Source of the DNA: Nostoc edaphicum CCNP1411
GTDB taxonomy: Bacteria; Cyanobacteriota; Cyanobacteriia; Cyanobacteriales; Nostocaceae
DNA length: 64,000 bases
Assembly: GCF_014023275.1 (NCBI RefSeq)
Contig: NZ_CP054698.1
Location: forward strand, 372,001-436,000
Direction: 5' to 3'
The notes below the pieces were generated by a model. The model was not told the DNA's origin. It did not search any database and saw only the letters and a program-made list of their open reading frames with translations. Made by a program: the position numbers and the translations under genes. The number at the start of each line of letters is the position of its first letter. The stretch's first letter is position 1. Positions 1-9,557 of the stretch are shown piece after piece.

Positions 1-3
1 GTA

Positions 4-246
4 ATGAATCCAAATCGGAAAAGGATACCCATCCCGGATAGTCATCTTCACACAAACACACCTCAATCGCTGAATTTTGATGATTTGATGTTACCCATAA
101 ATGTCGCCCAGATGCGGCTTGAGTTGCCAAGCGTGTACATTCAGGAGAATCATATAAATTCAGGTCAGCTAAACACTGATACTCCCCTGATTTTGGATTT
201 TGGACTTCGGCTTCGCTCAGTCGAACCATTTTGGATTTTAGATTAA
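4..246 (+). CDS. Doubtful small hypothetical protein
   Basis: An 80-codon open frame that I do not recognise. The first 55 residues have ordinary composition, with a His/Pro-rich start. The last 20 or so residues (ILDFG..RSVEPFWILD) read as translation of a common Nostoc intergenic repeat, so at least the C-terminus is probably not selected coding sequence. The upstream region lies outside the window, so no ribosome-binding site can be judged. It may be a decayed gene that now ends inside a repeat. Confidence 0.25.
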   Translation: MNPNRKRIPIPDSHLHTNTPQSLNFDDLMLPINVAQMRLELPSVYIQENHINSGQLNTDTPLILDFGLRLRSVEPFWILD

Positions 247-262
247 AGGACATTATTAGAGA

Positions 263-1195
263 ATGATTTTTTTTAATAGAGACGAACAACTCGAAAATAT
301 TGGTAATGGCATTTTAGATGCAACTTGGGCAGCATTTCCGACCTTAGCCCGGAATCAAATTGCCCTGACTTGGGTTGTTTACGATCCCCCAGTGCTAGTA
401 AATACTGGTGGAGCGCTGACTCCCAATGCTTTTTGGGATCATCCAGTTCGTGGTTTTACTTATCGCGGTGTTGAACGAATTTATCCCGCTAGTGTAGTCA
501 AGCTATTTTACCTGGTGGCGGTAAACGAATGGCTAGAAAAAGGCATGAGTCAAACCTCCAAGGAGTTGGAGCGAGCCTTACGGGATATGATTGTTGATTC
601 TAGTAATGATGCTACCAGCTTGGTTGTGGATATTTTGAGTGGCACTACATCAGGGCCAGAATTACCAACCGGGCCCTTTGAAACCTGGAAATATCAGCGT
701 AATATTGTTAACCGCTATTACCAATCTTTGGGTTGGGAAGAATTGGAGACGATTAACGTCTGTCAAAAAACTTGGAGTGATGGCCCTTATGGACGGGAAC
801 GGGCGTTTGTGGGGGAGTTACTAGAAAATCGCAATATGTTGACCACAAATGCGATCGCAAGGTTACTGCATAGTATTGTAGGTGGAGTGGCGGTTTCAAG
901 TGGGCGATCGCAAACAATGATGGCTTTACTGAAGCGTCCTCTCAACGATTTGCCCACTGACAGAGAGGAAGATCAGGTAGCAGGTTTTTTAGGCGGTGGA
1001 CTCCCTAAAAATGCTCAAATTTGGTCAAAGGCAGGTTGGACAAGTCAAGTTCACCATGATGCCGCGTATATTGAATTACCAGAACAGCGCCCTTACCTCT
1101 TAGTGGTATTTACTGAAGGGAAAGCGCAGGCTAAGAGTCGGGATATTTTACCCTTTGTTTCTAAACTAGTTGCCGAAGCGATCGCTAGTTTATGA
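263..1195 (+). CDS. Serine hydrolase, class A beta-lactamase-like
   Basis: 310-residue protein of the serine beta-lactamase/penicillin-binding fold. The nucleophile motif SxxK is seen as S77-V-V-K80 (YPASVVKLFY). An SDN-like element (SSNDATS) follows about 35 residues later, and a KTG-like element (SKAGWT) lies near residue 260. The family acylates a serine with beta-lactams or peptidoglycan-like peptides; many cyanobacterial members have no proven substrate. There is no N-terminal signal peptide or membrane helix, so a cytoplasmic location is predicted, which is odd for a true beta-lactamase. It appears monocistronic. The class is fairly sure from the three motifs; resistance activity is not implied. 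Confidence 0.8.
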   Translation: MIFFNRDEQLENIGNGILDATWAAFPTLARNQIALTWVVYDPPVLVNTGGALTPNAFWDHPVRGFTYRGVERIYPASVVKLFYLVAVNEWLEKGMSQTSKELERALRDMIVDSSNDATSLVVDILSGTTSGPELPTGPFETWKYQRNIVNRYYQSLGWEELETINVCQKTWSDGPYGRERAFVGELLENRNMLTTNAIARLLHSIVGGVAVSSGRSQTMMALLKRPLNDLPTDREEDQVAGFLGGGLPKNAQIWSKAGWTSQVHHDAAYIELPEQRPYLLVVFTEGKAQAKSRDILPFVSKLVAEAIASL

Positions 1196-1750
1196 CACAA
1201 TACAGTTCAGTAAGCAGTCAAAATATAAAACAGGAGTCAGAATACAGAATACAGAATTCAGAATTCAGAATACTCTACTCATAAAGGGATAGAGTTTTAA
1301 GGCGAGAATATTTTAATTTTTTTCGCCCACTAAACACTCGCTTTTAACCATACTGAATTCTGACTCCTGAGTTCAGAATTCTTCTTATAAACCTAGTACT
1401 GACAAAAAAGGTAGGAGGCAAGACGCAGGGGGCAGGATGAAAGAAGTATTAATAAGAACTGTAGTTGTGCTACTGCGATCGCAGTTCCTCGAAAGTCTGG
1501 TTATCGGTGTCAGCCAGGAGTAATGTTGAAACGATTGGCAGATGCGATCGCTAATGGAAATTATGGCACAAGCGATCGCAGACATTAATCCTGAAACTAT
1601 GTTACTTGCCCAATCAGGCTTTGTTCCCGAAGCGTTGCGTTACGCAAAAAAAGCGATAATGCTATGATATTATAGGGAATGCATTAACATTTCTCTCAAT
1701 TCATGACATTTGAATATAAAGTAGACACTCAAATGTGTGAATAAATACCT
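1196..1750. other. Repeat-rich intergenic region
   Basis: No convincing gene. Positions 1235-1275 and 1350-1382 hold short direct and inverted copies of CAGAATTCAGAATAC/GAATTCTGACTCC, a repeat seen again at 9600-9830. Three GCGATCGC sites lie between 1475 and 1580 in a stretch that reads like a decayed reading frame (a run without stops ending at 1587). A short open frame on the minus strand here has no protein-like features. Confidence 0.5.
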
Positions 1751-1835
1751 GGAGAGGTGTCCGAGCGGTTCATGGTGACGCACTCGAAATGCGTTTTGGG
1801 GAAACCCAACGGGGGTTCGAATCCCCCCCTCTCCG
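1751..1835 (+). tRNA. tRNA-Ser (CGA)
   Basis: 85-nt class II tRNA. The acceptor stem GGAGAGG (1751-1757) pairs with CCTCTCC (1828-1834), and discriminator base G is at 1835. The T arm is ggggg-ttcgaat-ccccc at 1811-1827. The anticodon stem acgca/tgcgt encloses loop CTCGAAA, giving anticodon CGA, which decodes UCG. The long variable arm (ttggggaaacccaac) is typical of serine tRNAs. The 3' CCA is not encoded. All stems are perfect by eye. Confidence 0.96.
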
Positions 1836-2268
1836 TTTTAAAAAATTACTGAAAAACTAGTACACTGTGGTGGAAGTTTGCTTATCTTTAACGAGTTGCT
1901 CAAGTAGGGGCAATTCATGAATTGCCCCTACTTGTCTCTGACTTTTCAGCGCATGTGGAAAAGGTAAGGATTAACCTAACCCCCTTCCCGATGCGGGAAG
2001 GGGGAAAATTCAAAGTCTCTCTCCTTTTAGGAGAGAGATTTAGAGAGAGGTTTTCCAGATACCGTAAAAAGTCAGACTTGTCTAATTAATTGAGACGGTA
2101 TCTGGATTCAAACCGTGCTGTACTGGTTCATTATTTGCAACTGAGATGAGATGATGTTTCAGTGCTTACTTAGTCAAGTATTTCCCAAAAAACACTAAAA
2201 TATACACAGCCAACACAGTTTTTTGGGATAATTGGGATAAACTAATGCCATCGTGTGAGGAGTGAACG
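1836..2268. other. Intergenic region with interspersed repeats
   Basis: No gene seen. An inverted pair of GGGGCAATTCATGAATTGCCCC type lies at 1907-1930. A repeat beginning TAACCCCCTTCCCGATGCGGGAAGGGGG lies at about 1976-2055 and is continued by an AGAGAGA-type tract. Related sequence recurs at 22147-22205, so this is a dispersed family. The region ends in the promoter and leader of the CapA-like gene. Confidence 0.5.
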
Positions 2269-3450
2269 ATGGTAGATCGCAGTCTGGGGCGAGTACTCTC
2301 ATTTAGTTTTATCAGCATTTGTTTATATCTGGGTATTAGTATAGGAGTCATTATCCGGCTTGGACAATCACAGCGATTAAACGCTGCTACTACACCTACT
2401 GAGCCGGTGCAATTTCCATTAGCTATCCCTGAACTTACGCCATCAACAACAGAACAAAAAACCTTTCCAAATACTATTACCATCAAAGCCGTTGGAGATA
2501 TTATTCCCGGCACTAATTTCCCCAACCATAGATTACCTCGTTTTCGAGATAAATTATTACCAAAATCAGTGAGAACTCACTTGCAAGGATCTGATATTTT
2601 ATTTGGTAATTTTGAAAGTAGTCTAACTAATCATCCCTATACTGCCAAAGATATTAGTCGAGGCCAAGTTTTTGCCTTCCGCTCTCCACCTGCATACGCC
2701 AAGCTATTTGCTGAGGCTGGTTTTAATGTGTTCAATATGTCGAATAACCATGCAATGGACTTCGGCCCTGTAGGATTCAAAGATACAAAGAAAAATCTTG
2801 AGGCTGTAGGCATTGCAACATTAGGTCATAAAAATCAAATTCTTTATTTGGAAGCTAACAATATCCCCGTAGCGATGGTTGGGTTTTCTCCTTATGAAAT
2901 GTATAATTCCATTCATAATTTAGGAGCAGCCCAAGCACTCATAGCAGAAGCCAAAAATAAAGCCAATATTGTAGTAGTCTCTATGCACGCTGGAGCCGAA
3001 GGAACGGGGGCGCTACACGTTAAGAATCAGACAGAGTTTTTTTATGGAGAAAACCGAGGTAATTCGATCAAGTTTGCTCGAAACATGATTGATGCGGGAG
3101 CAGACTTAGTACTAGGACATGGGCCTCACGTTCCGAGAGCGATGGAAATTTATAAAGGAAAAATCATTGCCTATTCTTTAGGAAACTTTTTAGGATATCG
3201 GACTTTATCTACAAATGCTCAAACAGGTGACTCAATGATTTTAGAAGTTAAACTCAACCCGGCAGGAGATTTGGTATCAAGTAAAATTATTCCTGTTCGG
3301 ATGGATAGACAGGGAATCCCTCAGATTGATCAGAGTTTTCGGACTGTTAAACTTATGCGTTATTTGAATAATCAAGCTTTTCCCAAGAATCCGGTGAAGA
3401 TTAATAAGAAAGGGGAAGTTGTTGTACAAAATAGGCTTGCTCCTCGCTAA
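2269..3450 (+). CDS. CapA-family metallophosphoesterase-like protein
   Basis: 393-residue CapA/poly-gamma-glutamate-synthesis-type protein of the calcineurin-like fold. Residues about 8-30 form a membrane anchor or signal segment, followed by a Thr/Pro-rich linker. The catalytic-type motifs follow in family order: VGDIIPG, GNFES, MSNNHAMDFG, VSMHAG, and LGHGPHVPRAME with YSLGNFL. In PgsA/CapA proteins these ligate metal and act at the outer membrane face in anionic polymer synthesis; the substrate here is unknown. GAGGAG lies just upstream of the ATG and fixes the start. No cap or pgs partner genes are adjacent, so a poly-gamma-glutamate role is not supported by context. Confidence 0.85.
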   Translation: MVDRSLGRVLSFSFISICLYLGISIGVIIRLGQSQRLNAATTPTEPVQFPLAIPELTPSTTEQKTFPNTITIKAVGDIIPGTNFPNHRLPRFRDKLLPKSVRTHLQGSDILFGNFESSLTNHPYTAKDISRGQVFAFRSPPAYAKLFAEAGFNVFNMSNNHAMDFGPVGFKDTKKNLEAVGIATLGHKNQILYLEANNIPVAMVGFSPYEMYNSIHNLGAAQALIAEAKNKANIVVVSMHAGAEGTGALHVKNQTEFFYGENRGNSIKFARNMIDAGADLVLGHGPHVPRAMEIYKGKIIAYSLGNFLGYRTLSTNAQTGDSMILEVKLNPAGDLVSSKIIPVRMDRQGIPQIDQSFRTVKLMRYLNNQAFPKNPVKINKKGEVVVQNRLAPR

Positions 3451-3772
3451 CCCTCTTTAAAAGAATTCGTAATTCGTAATGACGCTCCTGCGGACGCTCG
3501 ATGACTCGCTAACGCTAACGCTGCGCTATAGCGTTTCCTTGTCTGCTGAGTTACAAATCTCTGCGTACCTCTGCGCTTTACTTTGCGTTTCAAAATATTA
3601 TCTGTACCTCACTTAACTGGTAATCGCTATAACGTAATTCGTATTTCGTTAAGAGGAGCCAGTACTATGCTGGATTCATCGCGCTGCTTCACCAAAATCC
3701 AAAATTAACTAGTTATTGATTTTGTAGCTTTTCCTCAAACTTTTGAACGTTCTGGGGTTGAATATTAGTTGG
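3451..3772. other. Intergenic region between convergent genes
   Basis: Between the convergent CapA-like and kinase genes. It holds GTAATTCGTAATGACGC-type and GCTAACGCTAACGCTGCGCTATAGCG repeats (3460-3545) and a CTCTGCG-type direct repeat at 3560-3590. No gene or clear terminator is seen. Confidence 0.45.
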
Positions 3773-5329
3773 TTAATTTTGCTTTTCTAGTGTTGGTACT
3801 ACTACAGCAGAAGGATCTGATTGTCTGGATTCCTTTGGTGGCAATGGTGGTATAACCACAGGGTTTGACGGACTCACGGGTTGAGGAGATACAGAATCTT
3901 GATTAGAAGCGGGTAAGTTATTTTGGGGCAAGGGTGCGGGAGAAGCATTCCGAGATGAGCGGATTGCCCGTAGTTTCTCCACTAGCGAGGGTGTGGGTGA
4001 AACACTAGGTGAAGGTGTAGATTCTTCAGAATTGCCGCTTTGTGATTCTTCTGTAGGGATGCTACGGGGAGATTCTTCTTGGGAAGAACGACGATTACGC
4101 CGACGCTGTTTGGAATTAGAGGCGGGTGCTGATTCGGTTTTTGAGGTGGTGTTAGTGTTTTCACCCGGAGATGACGATGTACTATTGAAGTCAGGTACTT
4201 TCGCGTCTGGTTGTTGAGTGGGTTGTTCAAAAAGCGGCTTTGCAGTTGGCTGCTGCTGAGATTTGGGTAATATGCTCGTGATTCCAAAACCTGCTGTAGC
4301 AGCAACTAGGGCTACACCTATACCAATAAATACCTGAGATGACCCCAGCTTTTTAGCCAGTACAGGTTCCTTAGCGATGCCTGGGTTAGGCTGCGCCAAC
4401 GCAGATGGTCTATGATTACGATTTTGGCCAGTTTTCCCAATTAGAGTTGCTGCCTGCTGGGCAGATAAATTAACAGTTGGCACTGCGTAAGTGGGTAAAA
4501 CTTGCGGTGTTCCATTCACCCCATTTCCAGGTAGCAATTGCAGCCACTCTGCAACTGTCGCTGGCCGAAAACGAGACTCTACCGCCATACCGCGCATTAC
4601 CGCCTGGTTGACAGCAGCGCTCAAATGTGGTTGCAGTTCACGGGGGGAAGGCATTTGTTCGCGATCGCGCAATAATGCTGGTATGGGAACTTGGGCTGTT
4701 AATAGTGCATACAAGGTTGCTGCTAAACCATAAACATCTGTGGCGGGTGTACGTGGCGCTTGCGTCAAATACTGCTCAATGGGAGAATACCCTTCAGAAA
4801 CCAGACCTGTGTGAGTTTGCCTCACACCCCCATTAAATTCCCTGGCAATGCCAAAATCAATTAATACTACTTCCTGCGTTCCAAAGCGAAGGATAATATT
4901 ATCTGGTTTGACATCGCGATGTAACAAACCATTGTTGTGTACTACCTGCAACGCTGCCCCAATTTGCCGGATGTAATGAATTGCTGTGGCTTCTGGCAAA
5001 GGTATTCCTGGTAATACAAATGCGTCTCCCAAGGTTTCGCCAGGAATGTATTCCATCACCATATAAGGCAGTCCAGCTTCCACAAAAAAGTCACTAACTC
5101 TGACTATATTTGGGTGAATACACGTAGCTAATCGTCTAGCTTCATCTTGGAATTGGCGCTCGAATTTAGCAAAATCAGGATGTTGTCGCAGCCTTTCATT
5201 GATGGTTTTCATCACCACCTCCTGACCCAAGTAGTGATGCGTAGCTTTAAAGGTAATGCCAAAGCCACCCCGCCCTATTTCTTGAATTAGGGTATATTTT
5301 CCATCCTGCAAAATTGTGCCTGCTAACAT
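3773..5329 (-). CDS. Serine/threonine protein kinase, single-pass membrane type
   Basis: 518-residue Hanks-type kinase. The start is placed at the ATG ending at 5329 ([12 protein letters not shown]). An ATG further upstream at 5416 would add 29 residues encoded by tandem GAGTCCTGAGT repeats and is unlikely. Kinase motifs: GRGGFG glycine loop, VVMK catalytic lysine, HRDVKPDNI catalytic loop, DFG, and the [14 protein letters not shown] region. One hydrophobic segment ([18 protein letters not shown]) lies near residues 330-350. The C-terminal 150 residues are Ser/Pro/Gln-rich low complexity, probably periplasmic, with no PASTA or other sensor domain. It probably phosphorylates cytoplasmic Ser/Thr targets in response to an unknown envelope cue. 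It stands alone. Confidence 0.9.
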   Translation of the reverse strand: MLAGTILQDGKYTLIQEIGRGGFGITFKATHHYLGQEVVMKTINERLRQHPDFAKFERQFQDEARRLATCIHPNIVRVSDFFVEAGLPYMVMEYIPGETLGDAFVLPGIPLPEATAIHYIRQIGAALQVVHNNGLLHRDVKPDNIILRFGTQEVVLIDFGIAREFNGGVRQTHTGLVSEGYSPIEQYLTQAPRTPATDVYGLAATLYALLTAQVPIPALLRDREQMPSPRELQPHLSAAVNQAVMRGMAVESRFRPATVAEWLQLLPGNGVNGTPQVLPTYAVPTVNLSAQQAATLIGKTGQNRNHRPSALAQPNPGIAKEPVLAKKLGSSQVFIGIGVALVAATAGFGITSILPKSQQQPTAKPLFEQPTQQPDAKVPDFNSTSSSPGENTNTTSKTESAPASNSKQRRRNRRSSQEESPRSIPTEESQSGNSEESTPSPSVSPTPSLVEKLRAIRSSRNASPAPLPQNNLPASNQDSVSPQPVSPSNPVVIPPLPPKESRQSDPSAVVVPTLEKQN

Positions 5330-5959
5330 AAAGAGTCCTGAGTCCTGAGTGAGCAGATAAGTAGCGAGTCCTGAGTCTTGAGGGATTTCCCAAAAATTTT
5401 CCCATATTTTTATCAAGCAGGGTTCTTGCCTGTCTATCCTACGGGATGATTTCGTTGTTGGAATTCCTGAAGTGAGAAAGACCTCCCCATGATCACAACA
5501 GTTTTATCTTTCTCAGATGATAGCGCGGGAATGCGGCAAGCCTAAAGCGGAAGACGAGCTAATACCAATTTTGTATGAACTTTCATCTTGGCATTACCAA
5601 TGGATATAGAAGAAATTTCTTCTATAACAGTCATGAATTTATACCTGATTCATGAAAATTCTGATTCAATTGCTCCCCCAACTTGCCTAATTGTATAACT
5701 CCTGAAATATAACCTACGGTAATTTTATCGGCAAAAAGTATAATAAGCTCTAATCATCACTAATTCTATCGACAAACCGTATATTATGGATAAAGCAATA
5801 AAATAACCTACTTCAAAAGACAGATTTTGAAGTAATCAGGCAATATCTTTTGATATTTGGCTAATTTTGCCGTTTTTATTTGAATATCTTCTTCTTAAAG
5901 CTTGCTTCATTAGAGTATTTACCAAGCTGGAAGACATTAGAAAGTCAAAAGGAGTGAAT
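5330..5959. other. Divergent promoter region
   Basis: 630 bases between divergent genes. Positions 5335-5375 contain direct repeats of GAGTCCTGAGT. The rest is AT-rich; AAAAAGTATAATAAGC at about 5733-5749 holds a good sigma-70-like -10 (TATAAT) pointing to the phosphatase gene. No open frame or RNA is recognised. Confidence 0.4.
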
Positions 5960-6439
5960 GTGATCAACGCCATACAGATTAACGAAAACTTGACAACTAC
6001 AGGACAAGTCATACCAAAACAGCTTGAGCAAGCTATCCAAGAAGGTTTTAAATCCGTTTTAAATTTGCGATCGCCTGATGAACTAGGATTTTCTAAGGAT
6101 GAGCAAAAAGTCGCGGAAGCATTGGGGCTGTATTATCAAAATGTTCCACTCAAGGTGGATCTGAAAAATTTGAATGAAGAAGTGATTACCAAAATCCTCA
6201 CAACACTCGAACAAATCCCGAAACCAGCGGTTGTGCATTGTGCCGCCGGGATGCGATCAACTGGAATTGCGCTATTGAGTATCGCTATCCAGGAAGGATT
6301 AACACCAGAGGAAACCTTAGCAAAAGCGAGGAATCTGGGCTTTGGATTCTTTGAACACGCTGGCGTTAGTCCCCGATTGAAGGAATTATTTGTGGACTAC
6401 GTTAATAAACACAGTAAAATAGCTGTACCTGCTAGCTGA
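5960..6439 (+). CDS. DUF442/beta-lactamase-hydrolase-like phosphatase
   Basis: 159-residue protein of the dual-specificity-phosphatase superfamily, DUF442 (BLH) type. The active loop VVHCAAGMRSTG gives HCxxGxR with four residues between Cys and Arg, as is usual for DUF442 rather than classical PTPs. N-terminal IQINENLTTTGQ and the FKSVLNLRSPDE motif are family hallmarks. I chose the GTG at 5960, preceded by AAGGAG at 5949-5954, because homologues begin a few residues before this motif. The frame is open further upstream to 5867 but that part lacks family resemblance. The natural substrate is unknown. A strong shared hairpin terminator lies downstream. Confidence 0.82.
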   Translation: MINAIQINENLTTTGQVIPKQLEQAIQEGFKSVLNLRSPDELGFSKDEQKVAEALGLYYQNVPLKVDLKNLNEEVITKILTTLEQIPKPAVVHCAAGMRSTGIALLSIAIQEGLTPEETLAKARNLGFGFFEHAGVSPRLKELFVDYVNKHSKIAVPAS

Positions 6440-6510
6440 TCTTAAGTGTTAGTGATTTCTAATTGTTATGTCCGAATAGACTAGACGGCTGCTATACAAA
6501 TCATTAAATT

Positions 6511-6549
6511 AAAAACTGCTCTTGCCGAAAGTAGACAAGAGCAGTTTTT
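6511..6549. terminator. Bidirectional hairpin terminator
   Basis: AAAAACTGCTCTTG (6511-6524) is perfectly complementary to CAAGAGCAGTTTTT (6536-6549) with an 11-base loop. A-runs and T-runs flank the GC part, so it can end transcription from both the phosphatase gene on the left and the minus-strand small membrane protein gene on the right. Confidence 0.85.
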
Positions 6550-6573
6550 AATCGCAAAGCCCAAAATAAGAAT

Positions 6574-6897
6574 TTAGGCATCTTCAAGTTCAAATTGAGC
6601 TACCGTAACGGCGTTCAAAGCAAAAGCTAAAACTAATGGCATCGGCGAGTGAAACCAAAAGGTAAAAAGAATAGCTAGGATTGTGCCAATTACTGCTGAC
6701 ATCGACCACAGTCGTTCTTCAATAGTCAGTCCTTTTTCGGCTTTAATCAATCTAAGAACATGAACTGGGATTGGTTCTGGCATTACCCCACCCGGAGGGA
6801 AAGCCCAGAAGTTGTTACGTCGTTCGACAAATAAATCTGTCCAGCCATTTTCTTGGCACCATGCCTCAATCCATTGAAGTGAGTAATGATTCATCAT
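6574..6897 (-). CDS. Conserved small membrane protein, unknown function
   Basis: 107 residues. The soluble N-terminal half (WIEAWCQENGWTDLF, then FWAFPPGGVMPEPIP) is followed by two closely spaced hydrophobic segments at about residues 65-80 and 84-100, ending in a short acidic tail. The domain arrangement looks like a conserved cyanobacterial family, but I cannot name a function. It is monocistronic, convergent with the phosphatase gene, and shares its terminator. Confidence 0.7.
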   Translation of the reverse strand: MMNHYSLQWIEAWCQENGWTDLFVERRNNFWAFPPGGVMPEPIPVHVLRLIKAEKGLTIEERLWSMSAVIGTILAILFTFWFHSPMPLVLAFALNAVTVAQFELEDA

Positions 6898-7616
6898 CGG
6901 GTTTCGGAGTTTGGTTTGTGAAAGTTGTGTACTTGGTGAATGTAAACTCTTGGAGATTTCTGAAGAACTAACTAATCGCTATAAAATTAACGCTAATTAT
7001 CCAACTTTTAAGCTTTGTTAAGCAATTGAGACGCATATAATTACGCTCAAACCTTGCTTTCATTAATTAAAAGACTAACAGTTGATCGGGGCTGTTGAAT
7101 TTAAAAGACAATAAACTTTACTTGAGAAATTGAAAGTCAAGAAACGTAAATAAGTTGGTGAGTATTACTGCTCAATAAAACTCTTTATATCCTGAAATTT
7201 AAATCTAAGAATAAAGAATTGTGAACAAATCAATAAGCGTAGACAGAGTTCGTTATATGGATTGCTTTATCCAGCTAAACTATTCCTTTAGAGTTAGAAA
7301 TCTTAAGTTTTACCTGCATCAAAAGCGATAGGTTATGCTCCCCATCTATGTTTTGCTAAAGCTTGCTTGCTGTGACAGGTAATTTATACTTAGTCATTGT
7401 GATCTATTGTCGCGATATTTAATTTTAGTGCGATCGCAAATTGCTGCTCTCTACCTCAAGTAGCACGGATAATTTTGCTCAAGGTGAGAAGCTGATGCTC
7501 TTTTTGCGTTACAAAATATTAAGCAACGGAAATACACGTTCTCCAAGTCCAGTAGTCAGGCTGCGAGTCTCAATTAGGATGATCCAGTCTTACTAATATT
7601 CAAATGCGGTAATAAA
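6898..7616. other. Long AT-rich intergenic region
   Basis: 719 bases without a supported gene. Mostly AT-rich, with one HIP1-like GCGATCGC at 7430-7437. It must contain the divergent promoters of the small membrane protein gene and of the pentapeptide gene. No RNA fold or repeat stands out. Confidence 0.35.
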
Positions 7617-8141
7617 ATGCAGCGATTAGACACCAAATTAGCTCTCGATAAATTTTGGCACCAAGGGTTGGCGTTCCTTCTCGGAATTATTATCTGGTGC
7701 GTGGCTGATCCCGCATTGGCAGTAGACTGGACTCATCCCCTTTCATTTAGCAATGCAGAGTTGTCAAGACGCGATTTTTCTGGTGAAAGCTTGCAAGCAG
7801 CGGAGTTTTCTAACGCCAATATGGAACTGGCTAACTTTTCAAACGCTGACTTACGGGGAGCAGTCATGAGCGCTTCGGTGATGACAAAAGCAAATCTCCA
7901 CGGAGCGGATTTAACGAATGCAATGGTTGATCAGGTAAACTTGACTAAGGCAGACTTGAGCGATGCAGTTTTCAAAGAAGCTCTTTTGCTCCGCGCCATC
8001 TTTAATGATGTGAATATAGACGGTGCAGATTTTACAGATGCAATTTTGGATAGGGCGCAAATCAAAGAACTGTGCGCGAAAGCCAGTGGTGTGAATTCCA
8101 AAACAGGCGTGCAAACTCGTGATTCTTTAGGATGTCAATGA
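7617..8141 (+). CDS. Exported pentapeptide-repeat protein (probably thylakoid lumen)
   Basis: 174 residues. A signal peptide is visible: basic start, hydrophobic core LAFLLGIIIWCV, cleavage-like ADPALAVDW near residue 37. About 15 A(D/N)Lxx-type pentapeptides follow (FSNANMELANFSNADLRGAV, then ANLHGADLTNAMV and similar), predicting a right-handed quadrilateral beta-helix. The C-terminus has two cysteines (ELCAKASG and LGCQ) that could form a disulphide, as in lumenal pentapeptide proteins. Function is unknown in this family. Its stop overlaps the purK start (ATGA at 8138-8141), so the two are co-transcribed. Confidence 0.88.
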   Translation: MQRLDTKLALDKFWHQGLAFLLGIIIWCVADPALAVDWTHPLSFSNAELSRRDFSGESLQAAEFSNANMELANFSNADLRGAVMSASVMTKANLHGADLTNAMVDQVNLTKADLSDAVFKEALLLRAIFNDVNIDGADFTDAILDRAQIKELCAKASGVNSKTGVQTRDSLGCQ

Positions 8142-9304
8142 AACGTGTTGGTGTAATTGGTGGTGGACAACTTGCCTGGATGATGGCGGATGCAGCACAG
8201 AAGCTAGGAGTAGAATTAATAGTACAAACTCCAAGCGTTCACGACCCGGCCGTGTCAATCGCTCAGGAAACTGTTTTCGCGCCAGTTGATGATGCAAGTG
8301 CTACAGAAATATTAGCTAAAAAATGCGATGTCATCACCTTTGAAAACGAATTTGTTAACCTGCAAGCTTTATCTGGTTTAGCACAGCAAGGCGTTTGTTT
8401 CCGTCCAAAATTAGAAGCTTTAGCTCCTCTTTTAGATAAATATCATCAGCGTTGCTATTTACGCGACTTGGACTTACCAGTTCCTCAATTTTTCGCCCTT
8501 GACGAGGTGGAAAATATCAAATCAAAAATAGAATATCTAGGTTTTCCAGTAGTTTTGAAATCTCGCCGTCATGGTTATGATGGTCAAGGTACTTTCATAA
8601 TTCAGGATTTTGCTATTTTAGAACAAAAGTTAAGTGATGAAAGCACAACAAAGACTTTAAATCAATCACTATTCTTGTTAGAAGAATTTGTCCCTTTTGA
8701 AAGAGAACTAGCAATAATTGCAGCTCGTTCTGTGGAGGGAGAAATTGTCACTTACCCAGTAGTGGAAACCCAACAAGAACAACAAGTGTGTCGGCGGGTG
8801 ATTGCACCAGCCGAGATTACGCCCAATCAAGTAGCAGAAATCCAAGCGATCGCACATACTCTATTAAATAGCCTAGAAGTAGTGGGAATTTTTGGAATTG
8901 AGCTATTTCTCAGGGCTGATGGCAAAATCCTGGTAAATGAAATTGCGCCCCGTACCCACAATTCTGGGCATTTTTCTCTTGACGCTTGCGAAACTTCTCA
9001 GTTTGAGCAACACCTCAGAGCCGTTTGTGGTTTACCTTTAGGAAATCCAGCTTTGCAGTGTACTGGTGCTGTGATGGTCAACCTGCTGGGGTATGAAAAT
9101 TCTCACAGCGACTACCAAAGCCAGCGTCAACAAATAGCGGAGATTCCCCAAGCGCATGTTCACTGGTATGGGAAGACAGAATCACGACCTGGGCGAAAGT
9201 TGGGACATGTCACTGTTTTGCTGGATAATCAAAATCAAGAATCGGCGACTGCATACGCCAACGACATCGCCCACACCATAGAATCTATCTGGTATCCCAG
9301 GTAA
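8138..9304 (+). CDS. purK: N5-carboxyaminoimidazole ribonucleotide synthase
   Basis: 388-residue ATP-grasp enzyme that converts AIR, bicarbonate and ATP to N5-CAIR in purine synthesis, working with PurE. Seen: N-terminal GVIGGGQLAWMM, TFENEFVN, the ATP-grasp core (PVVLKSRRHGYDGQGT, LLEEFVPFERELAII), and the metal/substrate region NEIAPRTHNSGHF. ATG 8138 gives an ATGA overlap with the upstream gene and has AGGA at 8129-8132; the in-frame ATG at 8132 would place the Shine-Dalgarno too close. Length is normal. A 6S RNA gene follows directly, an arrangement known in other cyanobacteria. Confidence 0.96.
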   Translation: MKRVGVIGGGQLAWMMADAAQKLGVELIVQTPSVHDPAVSIAQETVFAPVDDASATEILAKKCDVITFENEFVNLQALSGLAQQGVCFRPKLEALAPLLDKYHQRCYLRDLDLPVPQFFALDEVENIKSKIEYLGFPVVLKSRRHGYDGQGTFIIQDFAILEQKLSDESTTKTLNQSLFLLEEFVPFERELAIIAARSVEGEIVTYPVVETQQEQQVCRRVIAPAEITPNQVAEIQAIAHTLLNSLEVVGIFGIELFLRADGKILVNEIAPRTHNSGHFSLDACETSQFEQHLRAVCGLPLGNPALQCTGAVMVNLLGYENSHSDYQSQRQQIAEIPQAHVHWYGKTESRPGRKLGHVTVLLDNQNQESATAYANDIAHTIESIWYPR

Positions 9305-9352
9305 ATTGAGCAGAAACTTTTGATATTGAACACACAACATCTTTTGAAAAGC

Positions 9353-9358
9353 TATAAT
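9353..9358 (+). promoter_or_regulatory. -10 box of the 6S RNA promoter
   Basis: A perfect TATAAT sits 6 bases upstream of the predicted 6S RNA 5' end. A TTGAAC at 9326-9331 is the nearest -35-like hexamer but its spacing (21) is long, so the -35 is uncertain. Confidence 0.6.
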
Positions 9359-9364
9359 GAGTGA

Positions 9365-9548
9365 GTTGCACTACGACGTTGGTGACTGCCATCAAGTTTT
9401 TTGATCTATGCCTTTAATGACAAGGGAGTCAACTGTTCTCGTGGCAGTATACCGGGCATGTACCCGGAAACTTTAAACGAGGAATTTAGGTTCCCACCTG
9501 GATAAACCCAGGTCATAAACTTAGGTAAAACGGCGTCGCGGTGAACTT
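9365..9548 (+). ncRNA. ssrS (ssaA): 6S RNA
   Basis: About 184 nt. The two ends form the expected closing stem: 9366-9380 (GTTgCACtaCGACGTT) pairs with 9532-9546 (GGCGTCGcgGTGAAC) with one bulge and G-U pairs. The interior has little conserved GC stem until local hairpins such as CCTGGATAAACCCAGG (9507-9522), consistent with the open central bubble of 6S RNA. 6S RNA mimics an open promoter and sequesters sigma-70-type RNA polymerase. Position just after purK matches the cyanobacterial ssaA locus. A consensus -10 box precedes it and a hairpin terminator follows. Confidence 0.85.
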
Positions 9549-9557
9549 AAAATTATT

